From NCBI GenBank assembly GCA_050249235.1, contig JBFWQW010000001.1, positions 23,933 to 87,932 on the forward strand: a DNA stretch of 64,000 nt, given 5' to 3'. Within the stretch, counting starts at the first letter, position 1. Each line of letters starts with the position of its first letter. This DNA comes from JAEKLB01 sp050249235. GTDB taxonomy: Bacteria > Actinomycetota > Acidimicrobiia > Acidimicrobiales > CADCSY01. Of the stretch, positions 33,967 to 42,763 are shown in pieces. The position numbers were made by a program, and so were the translations under genes. A model generated the notes under the pieces. It was not told the origin of the DNA. It saw nothing but the letters and a program-made list of their open reading frames with translations, and did no database searches.

Positions 33967-34830
33967 TCATCTCCCGGTCGACGAGAAGTGCATGTAGTCC
34001 TTGAGGGTGCGCCAGGTGCCGCCCCAGGTCCAGCCGATGTCGGCGAAGGCTCGAACCGCCTCGTCGTCGGCGACGATCATCCCGGGCCGGACGGCGGTGC
34101 GGTCGAGGTAGGCCGAGGCCAGCTCGGGCACGACGACCTCGCCACGGACGTACGGGTTGTGGAAGGGGTTGACGTCGACGGCCCGGCCGTGGGCGTGCTC
34201 CGACCAGGCCCGGGTGGAGCCGGTGGGCGGGCGGCACACGAAGCTCTCGGTGTTGTTGCCGTCGCCGGTGGGGTGGGCGTCGAGCTCGGCGGCGGTGGTG
34301 ATCCGCATCTCCTCGATCGGGACCCCGGCGTCGAAGAGGCGGCGGAAGACGTCGACGATGCCGTCGGCGAAGCCGGTCGCGACCAGCAGCTCGCCGGTGT
34401 GGGCGGCGCCGTCGAAGCCGCGGTGCACGACGGTCACGTAGCGGAGGCCGTCGACGCCGACCGGGCATCCCTCGTGCCAGGTCGACCGGGCCAGGACGTC
34501 GGGCGGAACGGGCGAGACCGTCGACGCGAACCGGCCGTCGGCCGGGTCGGGGAGGTGCCCCGGCGTCCGGAGCTGCCGGTCGACCAGCTCGGGCGGGGTC
34601 GGTCGGATCTCGCCGAATCCGTCGGGGCGGCGGGGGAGGAGGCGGGTGCCGAGCCAGGTCGGCCGGGCGAAGCGGTCGGGCAGGGTCGCGACGGTCGTGG
34701 TGGTCGTGGTCGCCCCGTCCGGCGCCGACACGGCCGCGGTCGTCGTGCTCGGGGCCGACCCCGTCCTCGAACCCCCGTCGTCACCGCCGCAGGCGGCCGC
34801 CCCGGCGAGCACCGCGACCACGCCCATCAT
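33967..34830 (-). CDS. M15/VanY-like peptidase lipoprotein
   Basis: A 287-residue exported protein. A short hydrophobic N-terminus ends in a lipobox-like AGAAAC (Cys near residue 14), then a Thr/Ser/Pro-rich linker (STTTAAVSAPDGATTTTTT) and a peptidase M15-type domain with metal motifs SEHAHGRAVDVNP and KDYMHFS, as in D-Ala-D-Ala carboxypeptidases of the VanY group. It should be anchored outside the membrane and trim peptidoglycan stems. The first in-frame start is ATG 34830 (ATG 34827 follows it directly). The signal region lacks the usual basic residues from this start, so the true start could lie upstream at a non-standard codon. Confidence 0.82.
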   Translation of the reverse strand: MMGVVAVLAGAAACGGDDGGSRTGSAPSTTTAAVSAPDGATTTTTTVATLPDRFARPTWLGTRLLPRRPDGFGEIRPTPPELVDRQLRTPGHLPDPADGRFASTVSPVPPDVLARSTWHEGCPVGVDGLRYVTVVHRGFDGAAHTGELLVATGFADGIVDVFRRLFDAGVPIEEMRITTAAELDAHPTGDGNNTESFVCRPPTGSTRAWSEHAHGRAVDVNPFHNPYVRGEVVVPELASAYLDRTAVRPGMIVADDEAVRAFADIGWTWGGTWRTLKDYMHFSSTGR

Positions 34831-35016
34831 CCCGGCCCACCGCCGAAGGCCCCGAGCTCCGTCGACGACGCCGGCATCGTCCCGGCTCCGTCGACGAGGA
34901 ACGGGGAGGGGGGCCACCGGGCCCGACGGTACGGCGCGGCCGGGCCGCACGGGAGGCGGACCGCCCGCCCGGCGCCGGACGGACCGGGTGGGCGGGGCCC
35001 GTAGGCTGCCGGCCTC

Positions 35017-35886
35017 ATGGGCGCGACGGACCTGGCCTGGCTGCTCGACCTCGAGGAGATCGACACCGACCTCTACCGGAGCCCGGTGGAGCCGCTCGAG
35101 GTGCCACGGGTCCACCTCTACGGCGGCCTCGTGTGCGCGTGGGCCCTCATGGCCGGGGCCCGGACGGTGGGCCCGGACCGGGCCCCCCACTCCCTGCACG
35201 GCTACTTCCTGCGCCGGGGCAACGCCGATCGGCCGGTGATCCTGAAGGTCGACCGGGACCGCGACGGCCGCTCCTTCTCGGCCCGGCACGTCACCGCCGT
35301 CCAGGACGGCGAGGTCATCCTCTCGATGCTGGCGTCGTTCCACGTCGAGGAGGGCGGTGCCACGTTCGAGACGCCCACCCGCATGAGCGACGTGCCGCAC
35401 CCCGACACGCTCGAGGGCAACCCCAACCGGCGCATGGGCTTCGCCGCCCTCGACGTCCGCAACGTGGTGCCCGAGCAGGAGGGCTGGCGCCCCCCCACCC
35501 GGCAGTGGATCCGGACCGTCGACCGGCTGCCGGACGACCCGGTCCTGCACGCCTGCGTCATCGCCTACATCAGCGATCTCGGCACCGGCTTCGGCGAGCT
35601 CGAGGTGCCGGACCTCCCGAAGGGCGGCCCGACCATCGACCACGCCCTCTGGTTCCACGGCCACCACCGGGCCGACGAGTGGCTCTACCTCGACCAGTGG
35701 CCCATCAAGGCCATCGGGGCGCGGGGCCTCTACATGGGTGCGATGCACACCCTCGAGGGCGAGCTGGTGGGCTCGCTCACCCAGGAGGCGCTCCTGCGCC
35801 CCGGCATGGGCCCGCCGCCGAACTGGAGGCCGGAGGACGGCTTCCCGCCGAACTGGAAGCCGGGGGACGACTTCCCGACCGCCTGA
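35017..35886 (+). CDS. tesB: Acyl-CoA thioesterase II (TesB-type)
   Basis: A 289-residue double hot-dog thioesterase that hydrolyses acyl-CoA to free acid and CoA. TesB features include VPRVHLYGGLVCAWALMAGARTV, HSLHGYFLRRGNADRPVILKVDRDRDGRSFSARHVTAVQDGE, and ISDLGTGFG followed by DHALWFHGHHRADEWLYLDQWP. The last 25 residues contain a duplicated decapeptide (PPNWRPEDGF / PPNWKPGDDF), which is not part of the family core. TAGGCT (35002-35007) is nine bases before ATG 35017. Confidence 0.93.
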   Translation: MGATDLAWLLDLEEIDTDLYRSPVEPLEVPRVHLYGGLVCAWALMAGARTVGPDRAPHSLHGYFLRRGNADRPVILKVDRDRDGRSFSARHVTAVQDGEVILSMLASFHVEEGGATFETPTRMSDVPHPDTLEGNPNRRMGFAALDVRNVVPEQEGWRPPTRQWIRTVDRLPDDPVLHACVIAYISDLGTGFGELEVPDLPKGGPTIDHALWFHGHHRADEWLYLDQWPIKAIGARGLYMGAMHTLEGELVGSLTQEALLRPGMGPPPNWRPEDGFPPNWKPGDDFPTA

Positions 35887-35926
35887 CCACCCGGCCACCG
35901 GTCCGCAGGATCGGCCTGGACGCGAC

Positions 35927-35950
35927 GATGGGGGCCCGGAGGCCCCCATC
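35927..35950. terminator. Bidirectional hairpin terminator between tesB and the csp gene
   Basis: Perfect 10-base stem GATGGGGGCC / GGCCCCCATC with a four-base CGGA loop, placed between two convergent genes (41 bases after tesB and 22 bases after the csp gene). Confidence 0.8.
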
Positions 35951-35971
35951 GAACACCGTTGCCGCCGATCG

Positions 35972-36172
35972 TCAGACGACTCGGACGCCCTGCGCCTGGT
36001 CGCCCTTCGGGCCCTGGGTCACCTCGAACTCGACGTGCTGGCCCTCCTCGAGGGAGCGGTAGCCCGACCCCTCGATGGCGGTGTAGTGCACGAACAGATC
36101 GGAGCCACCCTCACGGGAGATGAACCCGTAGCCCTTCTCGGCGTTGAACCACTTCACGGTACCGGTTGCCAC
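35972..36172 (-). CDS. Cold-shock protein (CspA family)
   Basis: A 66-residue single OB-fold protein that binds single-stranded RNA/DNA. RNP1 is KGYGFI and RNP2 is LFVHY; the start TGTVKWFNAEKG is canonical. The start codon is GTG 36172, with AAGGGGG seven bases upstream. It probably acts as an RNA chaperone; whether it is cold-induced cannot be seen. Confidence 0.97.
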   Translation of the reverse strand: MATGTVKWFNAEKGYGFISREGGSDLFVHYTAIEGSGYRSLEEGQHVEFEVTQGPKGDQAQGVRVV

Positions 36173-36241
36173 AACCGATCCCCCTTGCTTGCTGTTGGGG
36201 AACGGCCATGATGCGCGGTCCCGCTTGACGGCAGAACGGTA
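36173..36241 (-). promoter_or_regulatory. Promoter and leader of the csp gene
   Basis: On the minus strand TACCGT (36241-36236) is a -10 candidate, giving a leader of roughly 55 bases before GTG 36172 with a strong ribosome-binding site. Unlike most genes here the csp mRNA is leadered, as is usual for cold-shock genes. Confidence 0.45.
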
Positions 36242-36347
36242 CCACCGGCCCCTGCGGCCGGGTCCAGTGTCGACGGGTCGTCACGGTGTGTCGAACGACC
36301 ACGCCAGTTGGCGGTGCCGACCACCGTCGCCCTGCTTCAATCGAACG

Positions 36348-37124
36348 GTGGACACGGTCTTCGACAAGGAGACCGCCGTCGAGCACCTCGGCGGCGGTCG
36401 TTACGCCGCCAGCGCATCCGAGCGCTGGGGCGCCTACGTCGGGCCGAACGGCGGCTACCTCGCGGCGGTGTTCCTGAACGCCTTCGCCGACATGGTCCAC
36501 GACCCCGCTCGCCGGGTGCGCTCCATCTCGTTGCAGTACCTCGAGCCGCCGGCCTTCGGCGCCTTCGAGGTCCACGTCAACGTCGAGCGGGCCGGCCGGT
36601 CGATGACCTCGCTGTCCGGCCGGCTCGTGCAGGGCGGCCGGGCCAAGGCGCTCGCCATCGCCGCCTTCTCGGGCGACCGGGCCAGCCCGTCGTTCCACGA
36701 CGCCGTCATGCCCGTCGTGCCCCCGCCGCCGACCGGTGCCGTGCGGGGCGACGCCCGGCTCGAGATCACCCAGGTGCTCGGGTCGGTGCCGCAGAGCGGC
36801 GGTCCGGCCGACTTCGGGGCGTGGATCCGCCTCGACGAGCCCAGGCCGCTCGACCCACTGCTGGCGGCGGTCTACGTCGACGGATGGTTCCCGGCCATGT
36901 CGCTCCGGGTGGCCCGCCCGGTGGCGGCCCCGACCGTGGACCTCACGATCCACTTCCGCCAGCACCTCCCGCCGGCGGGGATCCCGCCGGAGAGCCGTTA
37001 CTTCCTCCGCCTCACCTCCCGGGTGGCCCAGGAAGGCTTCGTCGAGGAGGACGCCGAGCTGTGGTCGCCGGACGGGACGCTGCTCGTGCAGTCCCGCCAG
37101 CTCGAGGTCGTGCTCCGGGCCTGA
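36348..37124 (+). CDS. Thioesterase-family (double hot-dog) protein
   Basis: A 258-residue thioesterase-like protein: ERWGAYVGPNGGYLAAVFLNAFAD, then RSISLQYLEPPAFGAFEVHVNVERAGRSMTSLSGRLVQGGRAKALAIAAF, and in the second domain FPAMSLRVARPVAAPTVDLTIHFRQHLPP. This matches TesB-like acyl-CoA thioesterases of the actinobacterial type. GTG 36348 has TTCAAT (36336-36341) six bases upstream; the longer frame from 36144 would cross the csp promoter region. The substrate is unknown. Confidence 0.87.
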   Translation: MDTVFDKETAVEHLGGGRYAASASERWGAYVGPNGGYLAAVFLNAFADMVHDPARRVRSISLQYLEPPAFGAFEVHVNVERAGRSMTSLSGRLVQGGRAKALAIAAFSGDRASPSFHDAVMPVVPPPPTGAVRGDARLEITQVLGSVPQSGGPADFGAWIRLDEPRPLDPLLAAVYVDGWFPAMSLRVARPVAAPTVDLTIHFRQHLPPAGIPPESRYFLRLTSRVAQEGFVEEDAELWSPDGTLLVQSRQLEVVLRA

Positions 37125-37192
37125 TGCCGCTCGGTGGCGGCCGGCCGCCAGGCCATCGGGCAGACTCGGCGGGTGCCGAGGAGCGTCCCCCC

Positions 37193-38449
37193 ATGTCTGC
37201 CGCTCCCGGGTCCCGGCAGGGGCGCGTCGCCCGGGCCGGTCGCCGCTGGCGGGGCCTGCTCGGCGCCGACCGGGCCGCCGTCCGCCAGGCGCTCGTCGCC
37301 CTCGTCCTGAACAGCTCCACCAGCCTGGTGGCGGGCGCGGTCCTCGGCGCCATCACCGGCACGTTCGAGGAGCACCCCGGCCTGCTCGTGCTGGTGCCCG
37401 CCGCCATCGGCCTGCGGGGCAACATCTTCTCGGCCGTCGGCACCCGCCTGTCGACGGCCATCCACGCCGGCACCTTCCGCTTCTCCAGCCGTCGCGACAC
37501 GGTGCTGGGCCAGAACGTGAGCGCCGCCGTGGTCCTCACGCTCGGCCTGTCGCTGCTGCTGGCCGTCATCGCCAAGGTCATCGCCGTCGTCCTCGGGATC
37601 GAGGGCTCGGTCTCGATCGGCGACCTCGCCGTGGTGTCCGTGCTCGGCGGGGCGCTGGCCAGCGGCCCGGTGCTGGCCGCCACCATCGGGGTGGCCGGGG
37701 GCGCCGTCCGCTACGACTGGGACCTCGACAACGTGAGCGCGCCGCTCGTCTCGACGCTGGGCGACGTGCTCACGCTGCCGGCCCTGTGGCTGGCGACCTC
37801 GCTCATCGGCGTCCGCGTGCTCACGCCGACCTTGGCGGTGGTGGTGGCGGTCGTGGGCGGCGTGGCCATGGTCGTGGGCCTGCGCTCGCCGCTCGACGAC
37901 CTCCGGCGGATCGTGCGCGAGTCGGTACCCGTGCTCGCGGTCGCCTGTGCCGTGAGCGCCATGGCCGGGGTGGCGGTCGAGAAGCAGCTCGACGTGTTCG
38001 CCACCTACCCCGCGCTGCTGGTCGTGCTCCCGGCCTTCCTCTCCTCGGCCGGCGCGCTCGGCGGGGTGCTGTCGAGCCGGCTGGGCAGCAAGCTCCACCT
38101 CGGCCTCGTGCCCCCGCAGGGGGTGCCGTCGCGTGAGGCCCGGCGCGAGATCGCCCTCGTCGCCCTCCTGGCCGCCCCGGTGTTCGTGTTCAACGCCGCG
38201 GGGGCCCACCTCGTGGCCGGGGCCCTCGGCCAGGCCAGCCCGGGCCTGGTCCGGATGCTCGAGGTCACCGTCGGTGGCGGGGTCCTGGCCCTCGCCTTCG
38301 TCCTCGTGGTCGCCTACTACGGCACCGTCGCCGCCTTCCGCGTGGGCGTCGACCCTGACACCTACGGCATCCCGATCGTCACCTCGACCGTCGACTTCCT
38401 GGGGGCCTTCGCGCTGGTGCTGGTCGTCACCGCCCTCGGGCTCGGATGA
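37193..38449 (+). CDS. MgtE-like divalent cation transporter (two transmembrane domains)
   Basis: A 418-residue membrane protein with about ten hydrophobic segments arranged as two MgtE-type repeats. Each repeat has a LVLVPAAIGLRGNIFSAVGTRLST or LVVLPAFLSSAGALGGVLSSRLGSK motif, the pore region of MgtE/SLC41. The cytoplasmic N and CBS regulatory domains of MgtE are missing. ATG 37193 has GAGGAG nine bases upstream. ATGA overlap with the next gene, a PhoU/TrkA_C protein, suggests that protein supplies the missing regulation. Confidence 0.92.
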   Translation: MSAAPGSRQGRVARAGRRWRGLLGADRAAVRQALVALVLNSSTSLVAGAVLGAITGTFEEHPGLLVLVPAAIGLRGNIFSAVGTRLSTAIHAGTFRFSSRRDTVLGQNVSAAVVLTLGLSLLLAVIAKVIAVVLGIEGSVSIGDLAVVSVLGGALASGPVLAATIGVAGGAVRYDWDLDNVSAPLVSTLGDVLTLPALWLATSLIGVRVLTPTLAVVVAVVGGVAMVVGLRSPLDDLRRIVRESVPVLAVACAVSAMAGVAVEKQLDVFATYPALLVVLPAFLSSAGALGGVLSSRLGSKLHLGLVPPQGVPSREARREIALVALLAAPVFVFNAAGAHLVAGALGQASPGLVRMLEVTVGGGVLALAFVLVVAYYGTVAAFRVGVDPDTYGIPIVTSTVDFLGAFALVLVVTALGLG

Positions 38450-39708
38450 CCGGGCGTACGCTGAGCGCTGCTGTGGAGGAACGACCGCGCAACCTGAGGA
38501 CCATGCTCTCGGAAGCGAAGGACACCTCCGAGCTGATGGTCGACCTGGCCTACGCCGCCGTGTACTTCGGCGATCTCCAGATGGCCGAGGAGGTCGACGA
38601 GCTCGAGGACCGGCTCAACGACCTCGTGCACGACATGCGGGCGGTGTGCGTGATGGCGGCCCGGGCGCCGAAGGAGGCCGACGCCATGGCGTCCGTCCTC
38701 CAGGTCGTCTCGTCCATCGAGCGGATCGGCAACGCCGCCGTCGACATCGCCCGGATCGTCGTCCACCGCCTCGGCATCCCCCGTGAGCTGGTGGCCGACC
38801 TGTCCGACGCCGAGGAGGTGGCCCACCGGGTCCTGCTCCGGGAGGGCTCGCACTTCGCCCACCGGCCGCTGCGCGACTTCGAGCTCCCCGTGGCCGTGGG
38901 CATGCGGGTCGTCGCCATCCACCGGGGCCGCGACTGGATCACCGATGTGCGGGGCGACGAGGTGCTCGTGCCCGGCGACATCCTGTTCCTGCACGGGTCG
39001 CCGTCGGGCATCCCCCGGCTCCGCCAGCTGGCCGGAGCCGACCTGTGGTCGCCGCCGGAGGCGCCGGAGGAACCGGTCGTCACCGACCTCGGCCGGGCCA
39101 TCGACGTGCTCGTCGAGATGAAGAACATCTCGATGACCTGCGTCGGTCTGGCCTGGTCGGCCCTGGTGCTGCGCGACCAGGGCCTGGCCGCGGAGGTCAG
39201 CCACCTCGAGGACCGCCTCGACGAGATGAAGGAGCGGCTGGAGAGCTGGGTGCTGCGGGCCGCCTCGGCCGCGGCCGCCGACCCCACGCCCCTGCGCGGC
39301 CTCCTGCACCTGGCCGAGGCCTCGGAGGACCTCGGCGACGCCGCCCAGCAGATGGTGTGGCTGGTCGAGCGCCAGGAGGAGGTCCACCCGATCCTGTCGA
39401 TCGCCCTCGGCGACGCCGACGAGGTGGTCATGCGCATGCCGGTCGGGGAGGGGAGCCGGGTCGACGGCGCGTCGCTGGCCGAGCTCCGCCTCGACATCGA
39501 CCCCGGATTCCACGTGCTCGCCGTCCGGCGGGGCGGCCGGTACCTGTACCGGCCCCGGGGCACGCAGCGCCTGGTGGCCGGCGACGAGCTCATCGCCTCG
39601 GGACCGAGCGAGGGCGAGTCCCTGCTGGCAACGCTGTGCGGCTGGGTGCTGGTGGAGGACGACGAGACCGGCGAGGACCGGCTCGAGCCCGTGCCGACCA
39701 CCGCCTGA
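38446..39708 (+). CDS. Duplicated PhoU-TrkA_C cation-transport regulator
   Basis: A 420-residue soluble protein made of two similar halves, each a PhoU-like helical domain (ELMVDLAYAAVYFGDLQMAEEVDELEDRLNDLV; VEMKNISMTCVGLAWSALVLRDQGLAAEVSHLEDRLDEM) followed by a TrkA_C/RCK_C ligand-binding domain (PVAVGMRVVAIHRGRDW...VLVPGDILFLHG; HVLAVRRGGRYLYRPRG...LVAGDELIASG). Such proteins regulate cation channels and transporters. Overlap with the MgtE-like gene by ATGA makes a transporter-regulator pair likely. Confidence 0.92.
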   Translation: MTGRTLSAAVEERPRNLRTMLSEAKDTSELMVDLAYAAVYFGDLQMAEEVDELEDRLNDLVHDMRAVCVMAARAPKEADAMASVLQVVSSIERIGNAAVDIARIVVHRLGIPRELVADLSDAEEVAHRVLLREGSHFAHRPLRDFELPVAVGMRVVAIHRGRDWITDVRGDEVLVPGDILFLHGSPSGIPRLRQLAGADLWSPPEAPEEPVVTDLGRAIDVLVEMKNISMTCVGLAWSALVLRDQGLAAEVSHLEDRLDEMKERLESWVLRAASAAAADPTPLRGLLHLAEASEDLGDAAQQMVWLVERQEEVHPILSIALGDADEVVMRMPVGEGSRVDGASLAELRLDIDPGFHVLAVRRGGRYLYRPRGTQRLVAGDELIASGPSEGESLLATLCGWVLVEDDETGEDRLEPVPTTA

Positions 39709-39771
39709 CGGGGCGGTCCCGACCGGGTGTCGGGGGTCGGGGGAGCCGGACCGGCCGGTAGCGTCGGCGCC

Positions 39772-40653
39772 ATGCCGGACGAGCGACTCTGCCTGCTGAC
39801 GGTCCACGCCCACCCCGACGACGAGGCGTCGAAGGGAGCGGGGACGGTGGCCCGGGCCCGTGCCGAGGGCATCAAGACCGTGCTGGTGTGCTGCACCGGG
39901 GGCGAGGAGGGCGAGATCCTCAACCCGGCCATGGAGAGCGACGAGGTCCGGGCCCGGCTCCACGAGGTCCGCATGGAGGAGCTGGCCGAATCCGTCCGGA
40001 TCATCGGCTACGAGGAGCTGGTGCTCCTCGGCTACCGCGACTCGGGGATGCCCGAGTCCGAGGCCAACGCCGACCCGCGGTCGTTCGCCCAGGCCCCCCT
40101 CGACGAGGCCGTCGGCCGCCTGGTCGCCGTCATCCGCCAGCACCGGCCCCACGTCGTGGTCACCTACGACGAGGAGCAGAGTCGCTACCCGCACCCTGAC
40201 CACCTGCGCGTCCACGAGATCAGCGTCCTCGCCTTCGACGCCGCCGGCGACCCGGAGCGATACACCGACCTGGGCGAGGCCTGGCAGCCGCTGAAGCTGT
40301 ACTACACGGCCTGGTCGTGGCGCCGCTCGCTGGCCATGCACGAGCGCATGCTCGAGCTCGGCCTCGAGTCGCCGATGTCCGAGGAGCGGCTGGGCTGGAT
40401 GCGGGAGGCGGGGGCGGACGACCGCACCACGACGTCCGTCCCGATCGACGGCTACGTCAACGTGGGTCGCCAGGCGCTGCTGGCCCACCGCACCCAGGTC
40501 GACCCCAACAGCGGGTTCTGGTTCGGGCTGCCTCCCGACGAGCAGGAGCGCATCCATCCCTTCGAGGAGTACGTGCTGGCCCGCTCGCTCGTCGACACCG
40601 AGCTCCCGGAGGACGACCTGTTCGCCGGCATCCGGGCCACGGCCTCGCGCTGA
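39772..40653 (+). CDS. mca: Mycothiol S-conjugate amidase
   Basis: Mca cleaves mycothiol-toxin conjugates to a mercapturic acid and GlcN-Ins, a detoxification step specific to actinobacteria. The 293-residue protein has the zinc motif AHPDDE (residues 13-18), the second metal motif HPDH, and Mca-type sequence TVLVCCTGGEEGEILNPAM, ELVLLGYRDSGMPESEAN and VVTYDEEQSRYPHPDH. TAGCGT (39759-39764) precedes ATG 39772 by seven bases. It shows that the organism makes mycothiol, although no msh biosynthesis gene is in the window. Confidence 0.95.
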   Translation: MPDERLCLLTVHAHPDDEASKGAGTVARARAEGIKTVLVCCTGGEEGEILNPAMESDEVRARLHEVRMEELAESVRIIGYEELVLLGYRDSGMPESEANADPRSFAQAPLDEAVGRLVAVIRQHRPHVVVTYDEEQSRYPHPDHLRVHEISVLAFDAAGDPERYTDLGEAWQPLKLYYTAWSWRRSLAMHERMLELGLESPMSEERLGWMREAGADDRTTTSVPIDGYVNVGRQALLAHRTQVDPNSGFWFGLPPDEQERIHPFEEYVLARSLVDTELPEDDLFAGIRATASR

Positions 40654-40673
40654 GCCGGCTTCCGACGCCGCCC

Positions 40674-41081
40674 GTGGCCCCCGTCGAGCTCTTCGGCGAG
40701 GCATGGTGCGCCGCCGCCTCGGCCCTCGGGCCCGTGACGTTCGACGCCCGGCCGACCGGGTTCTCGGTGCAGGTGATCGTGACCGGCTCGCCGAGCGGTG
40801 ACACCCGGCTGGTGGCCACCGTCGATGACGCCGGCGGGCTCTCCGTCGGCCCCGCCGACGGCGGCCCGGCCCCGGACCTGGTGGTGACGGTGCCGCGGGC
40901 CGAGGCCGCCGCCCTCCTCGCCGGTCGGCTCCGGCTCGACACCGCCTACATGCAGGGACGGGTGAAGGTGGCCGGCGACCACGCCCTCGTGCTGCGGGTC
41001 CTCGCCGCCAGCGCCGGTCAGGGCTGGGCTGCCGGGCTGGCCCGGCTGGCGGCGGTGACTGCCTTCCCCGAGCCGGTCTGA
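40674..41081 (+). CDS. SCP2 sterol-binding-fold protein
   Basis: A 135-residue protein of the SCP2/alkyl-sulfatase C-terminal fold: DLVVTVPRAEAAALLAGRLRLDTAYMQGRVKVAGDHALVLRVLAA is the typical lipid-binding lobe. It may bind hydrophobic molecules. GTG 40674 lies 20 bases after mca, so it is probably co-transcribed with it. The frame upstream of the GTG is antisense-type shadow of mca. Confidence 0.82.
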   Translation: MAPVELFGEAWCAAASALGPVTFDARPTGFSVQVIVTGSPSGDTRLVATVDDAGGLSVGPADGGPAPDLVVTVPRAEAAALLAGRLRLDTAYMQGRVKVAGDHALVLRVLAASAGQGWAAGLARLAAVTAFPEPV

Positions 41082-41094
41082 GCCGCGCCCGCGG

Positions 41095-41937
41095 TCAGGC
41101 GCCGGCCCGCTGGAGGTCGCGCAGGGCCCGGTAGCCGATGAGGGTGGCCCCGCTGGCGGCCACCTGGGCCCGCACCTTGGGGTCGTCGACGAGGAGCCGG
41201 CGGTCGCCGACCCGGCTCTCCCAGTCCGGGGCGGCGGCCCGGAGCTCGGGGGTGTCGGCCGCCGGGTGCAGGCAGAGCTCGGTGACGCCCGGGGCCAGGG
41301 TGGCGAGGACGCGGTCGAGCGCGGGCGCCAGCCCGCCGCTGCCTGGGTTCACCACCTGGTCGGGCGAGACGACCCCCTCCTCGGCGGCCAGCCGGCGGAA
41401 GGGGAAGCCGATGGTCCGCTCGGCGGCGGCATCGGGCAGGCGCAGCGGGAGGCCGAACTCGACCGCCAGCTCGAGGGCGATGTCGAAGAACTCCGGCCGG
41501 CGGGGGAGGGCGTCGAGGTACGAGCTCAGGTGGCTGACGTCGAAGCCCCAGAGGATGGCCCGCTCGACCTGGGTGCGGCACTCCCGGCGGACCTCGTCGA
41601 GGTCGGCGTGGTCCCAGAGCTCCGGCACGGTCCGGGGGAAGCCGCCGTCGCCGTCGAGCAGCGACGGGGACCGGGTGGTGGGCCCCCAGCGCAGGATCTC
41701 CCACTCGCTGTTCAGGGTGAGCTGCACGCCGAGGTCCTCGCCCCGGTAGCGGGCGGCGGCGTCGCGGGCCCAGGGACCCGGCACGAGGAGCGACGCCACG
41801 GTCGCCCAGCCGGCGGCGCCGACGGCCTCGAAGCTGGCCAGGTTGGCGGCATGGCAGGAGCCCACGTCGTCGCAGGTCACGATGAGCAGGCGATCGTCTT
41901 CCCGGTGGCCGAGGCGTTCGGCCAGTGACGGCGGCAC
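41095..41937 (-). CDS. ChbG/YdjC-type carbohydrate deacetylase
   Basis: A 280-residue YdjC/ChbG-like TIM-barrel deacetylase. Motif LLIVTCDDVGSCHAANLASFEA carries the catalytic/metal aspartates (about 22-23), followed by DLGVQLTLNSEW, SHLSSYLDALPRRPEFFDIALELAVEFGLPLRLP and LCLHPAADTPEL. The family removes acetyl groups from chitin-type oligosaccharides; the substrate here is unknown. GTG 41937 has TAGCGT (41949-41944 on this strand) six bases upstream. Confidence 0.9.
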   Translation of the reverse strand: MPPSLAERLGHREDDRLLIVTCDDVGSCHAANLASFEAVGAAGWATVASLLVPGPWARDAAARYRGEDLGVQLTLNSEWEILRWGPTTRSPSLLDGDGGFPRTVPELWDHADLDEVRRECRTQVERAILWGFDVSHLSSYLDALPRRPEFFDIALELAVEFGLPLRLPDAAAERTIGFPFRRLAAEEGVVSPDQVVNPGSGGLAPALDRVLATLAPGVTELCLHPAADTPELRAAAPDWESRVGDRRLLVDDPKVRAQVAASGATLIGYRALRDLQRAGA

Positions 41938-41946
41938 GGCCCGACG

Positions 41947-42474
41947 CTACCGGCCGCCTTGCGCGGGGCAGCTCCCCCACAGGCCCGACCTGGCCGACCT
42001 GGCCGACCGGGCGGCGGCGGCCAGCTCGGCGGCGTGGGCGCTGTTCGGCGCGATCGTGAGCGTGTCGGCGTAGCCCTCGACCACGAGCGTGAGGTTCACG
42101 TGGACGCCGTCGGCCACCCGGTAGACGTGGGCGAGGAGACGGCCGTAGCGGTCGCGGGCCTCGACGTCGCGCTCCAGCCGGACCCGGGTGCCGGCCGGGA
42201 GCAGGGCGGCCGTGCGGGCCGCGGCCTCCTTGCCGTAGCACTCGACCGGGCGGCGGGGATCGACGCTCTCGGGCGCGTCGATCCCGAGGAGGCGGACCCG
42301 CTCGTCACCGCCCGCCACGAGGACGTCGACGGTGTCACCGTCGACGGTGCGGGTGACGGTGGCTTCGCCGGGCGGCAGCCGGTCGGCCCGGTCGGCTCGG
42401 AGGGTGGCGAGCCCGAGGATGGCGACCGCCACCACGGCGAGCCCCGCGACCAGGCGCCGCCGGCCGCGGCTCAC
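41947..42474 (-). CDS. Membrane-anchored/secreted thermonuclease (SNase)
   Basis: A staphylococcal-nuclease-fold protein of 175 residues with an N-terminal basic and hydrophobic segment (RGRRRLVAGLAVVAVAILGLATL), so it is exported or anchored. Catalytic-type residues are in RTVDGDTVDV, RVRLLGIDAPES and RDRYGRLLAHVY, matching the SNase Asp, Arg and Glu positions. It probably degrades extracellular DNA/RNA. GTG 42474 lies five bases after the stop of the 74-residue gene, so the two are co-transcribed. Confidence 0.9.
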   Translation of the reverse strand: MSRGRRRLVAGLAVVAVAILGLATLRADRADRLPPGEATVTRTVDGDTVDVLVAGGDERVRLLGIDAPESVDPRRPVECYGKEAAARTAALLPAGTRVRLERDVEARDRYGRLLAHVYRVADGVHVNLTLVVEGYADTLTIAPNSAHAAELAAAARSARSARSGLWGSCPAQGGR

Positions 42475-42479
42475 GGTGC

Positions 42480-42704
42480 TCAGGCGGCGTGACTGCGGGA
42501 GGGGTCGACGGGGGCGGGCCGCCCCGAGCGGGCCCGGCGCAGCGCGTCCCGGGCCTCGGCGACGCCCCGGAGGCCGATCTGGCGGGTCCGCTCGTCGAGC
42601 TGCCAGCCCGGCTCGGGGAGCAGCGAGAGCTGTGACCGGGAGGGGCGGGTGCCGGCCCGACCGCGGTGGGGCGACGACGGGTGGGACGAGCGCGGGGCGG
42701 ACAT
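42480..42704 (-). CDS. Small conserved-looking hypothetical protein
   Basis: A 74-residue basic protein. The C-terminal part LSLLPEPGWQLDERTRQIGLRGVAEARDALRRARSG looks like a short helical domain; the first 25 residues are Ser/Pro/Arg-rich. ATG 42704 has a strong GGAGG site eight bases upstream. It is the first gene of an operon with the nuclease gene. I do not recognise a function. Confidence 0.7.
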   Translation of the reverse strand: MSAPRSSHPSSPHRGRAGTRPSRSQLSLLPEPGWQLDERTRQIGLRGVAEARDALRRARSGRPAPVDPSRSHAA

Positions 42705-42763
42705 GGCATCGACCTCCAACGATCGGGGGGCAGGGTGGATTCCCACGGGCACGGTCGTACCCA

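Noticed and set aside
35948..35963. TCGAAC half-site near the csp terminator as an SOS box
   Set aside because: The second half-site is missing (spacing and bases do not match GTTCGA).
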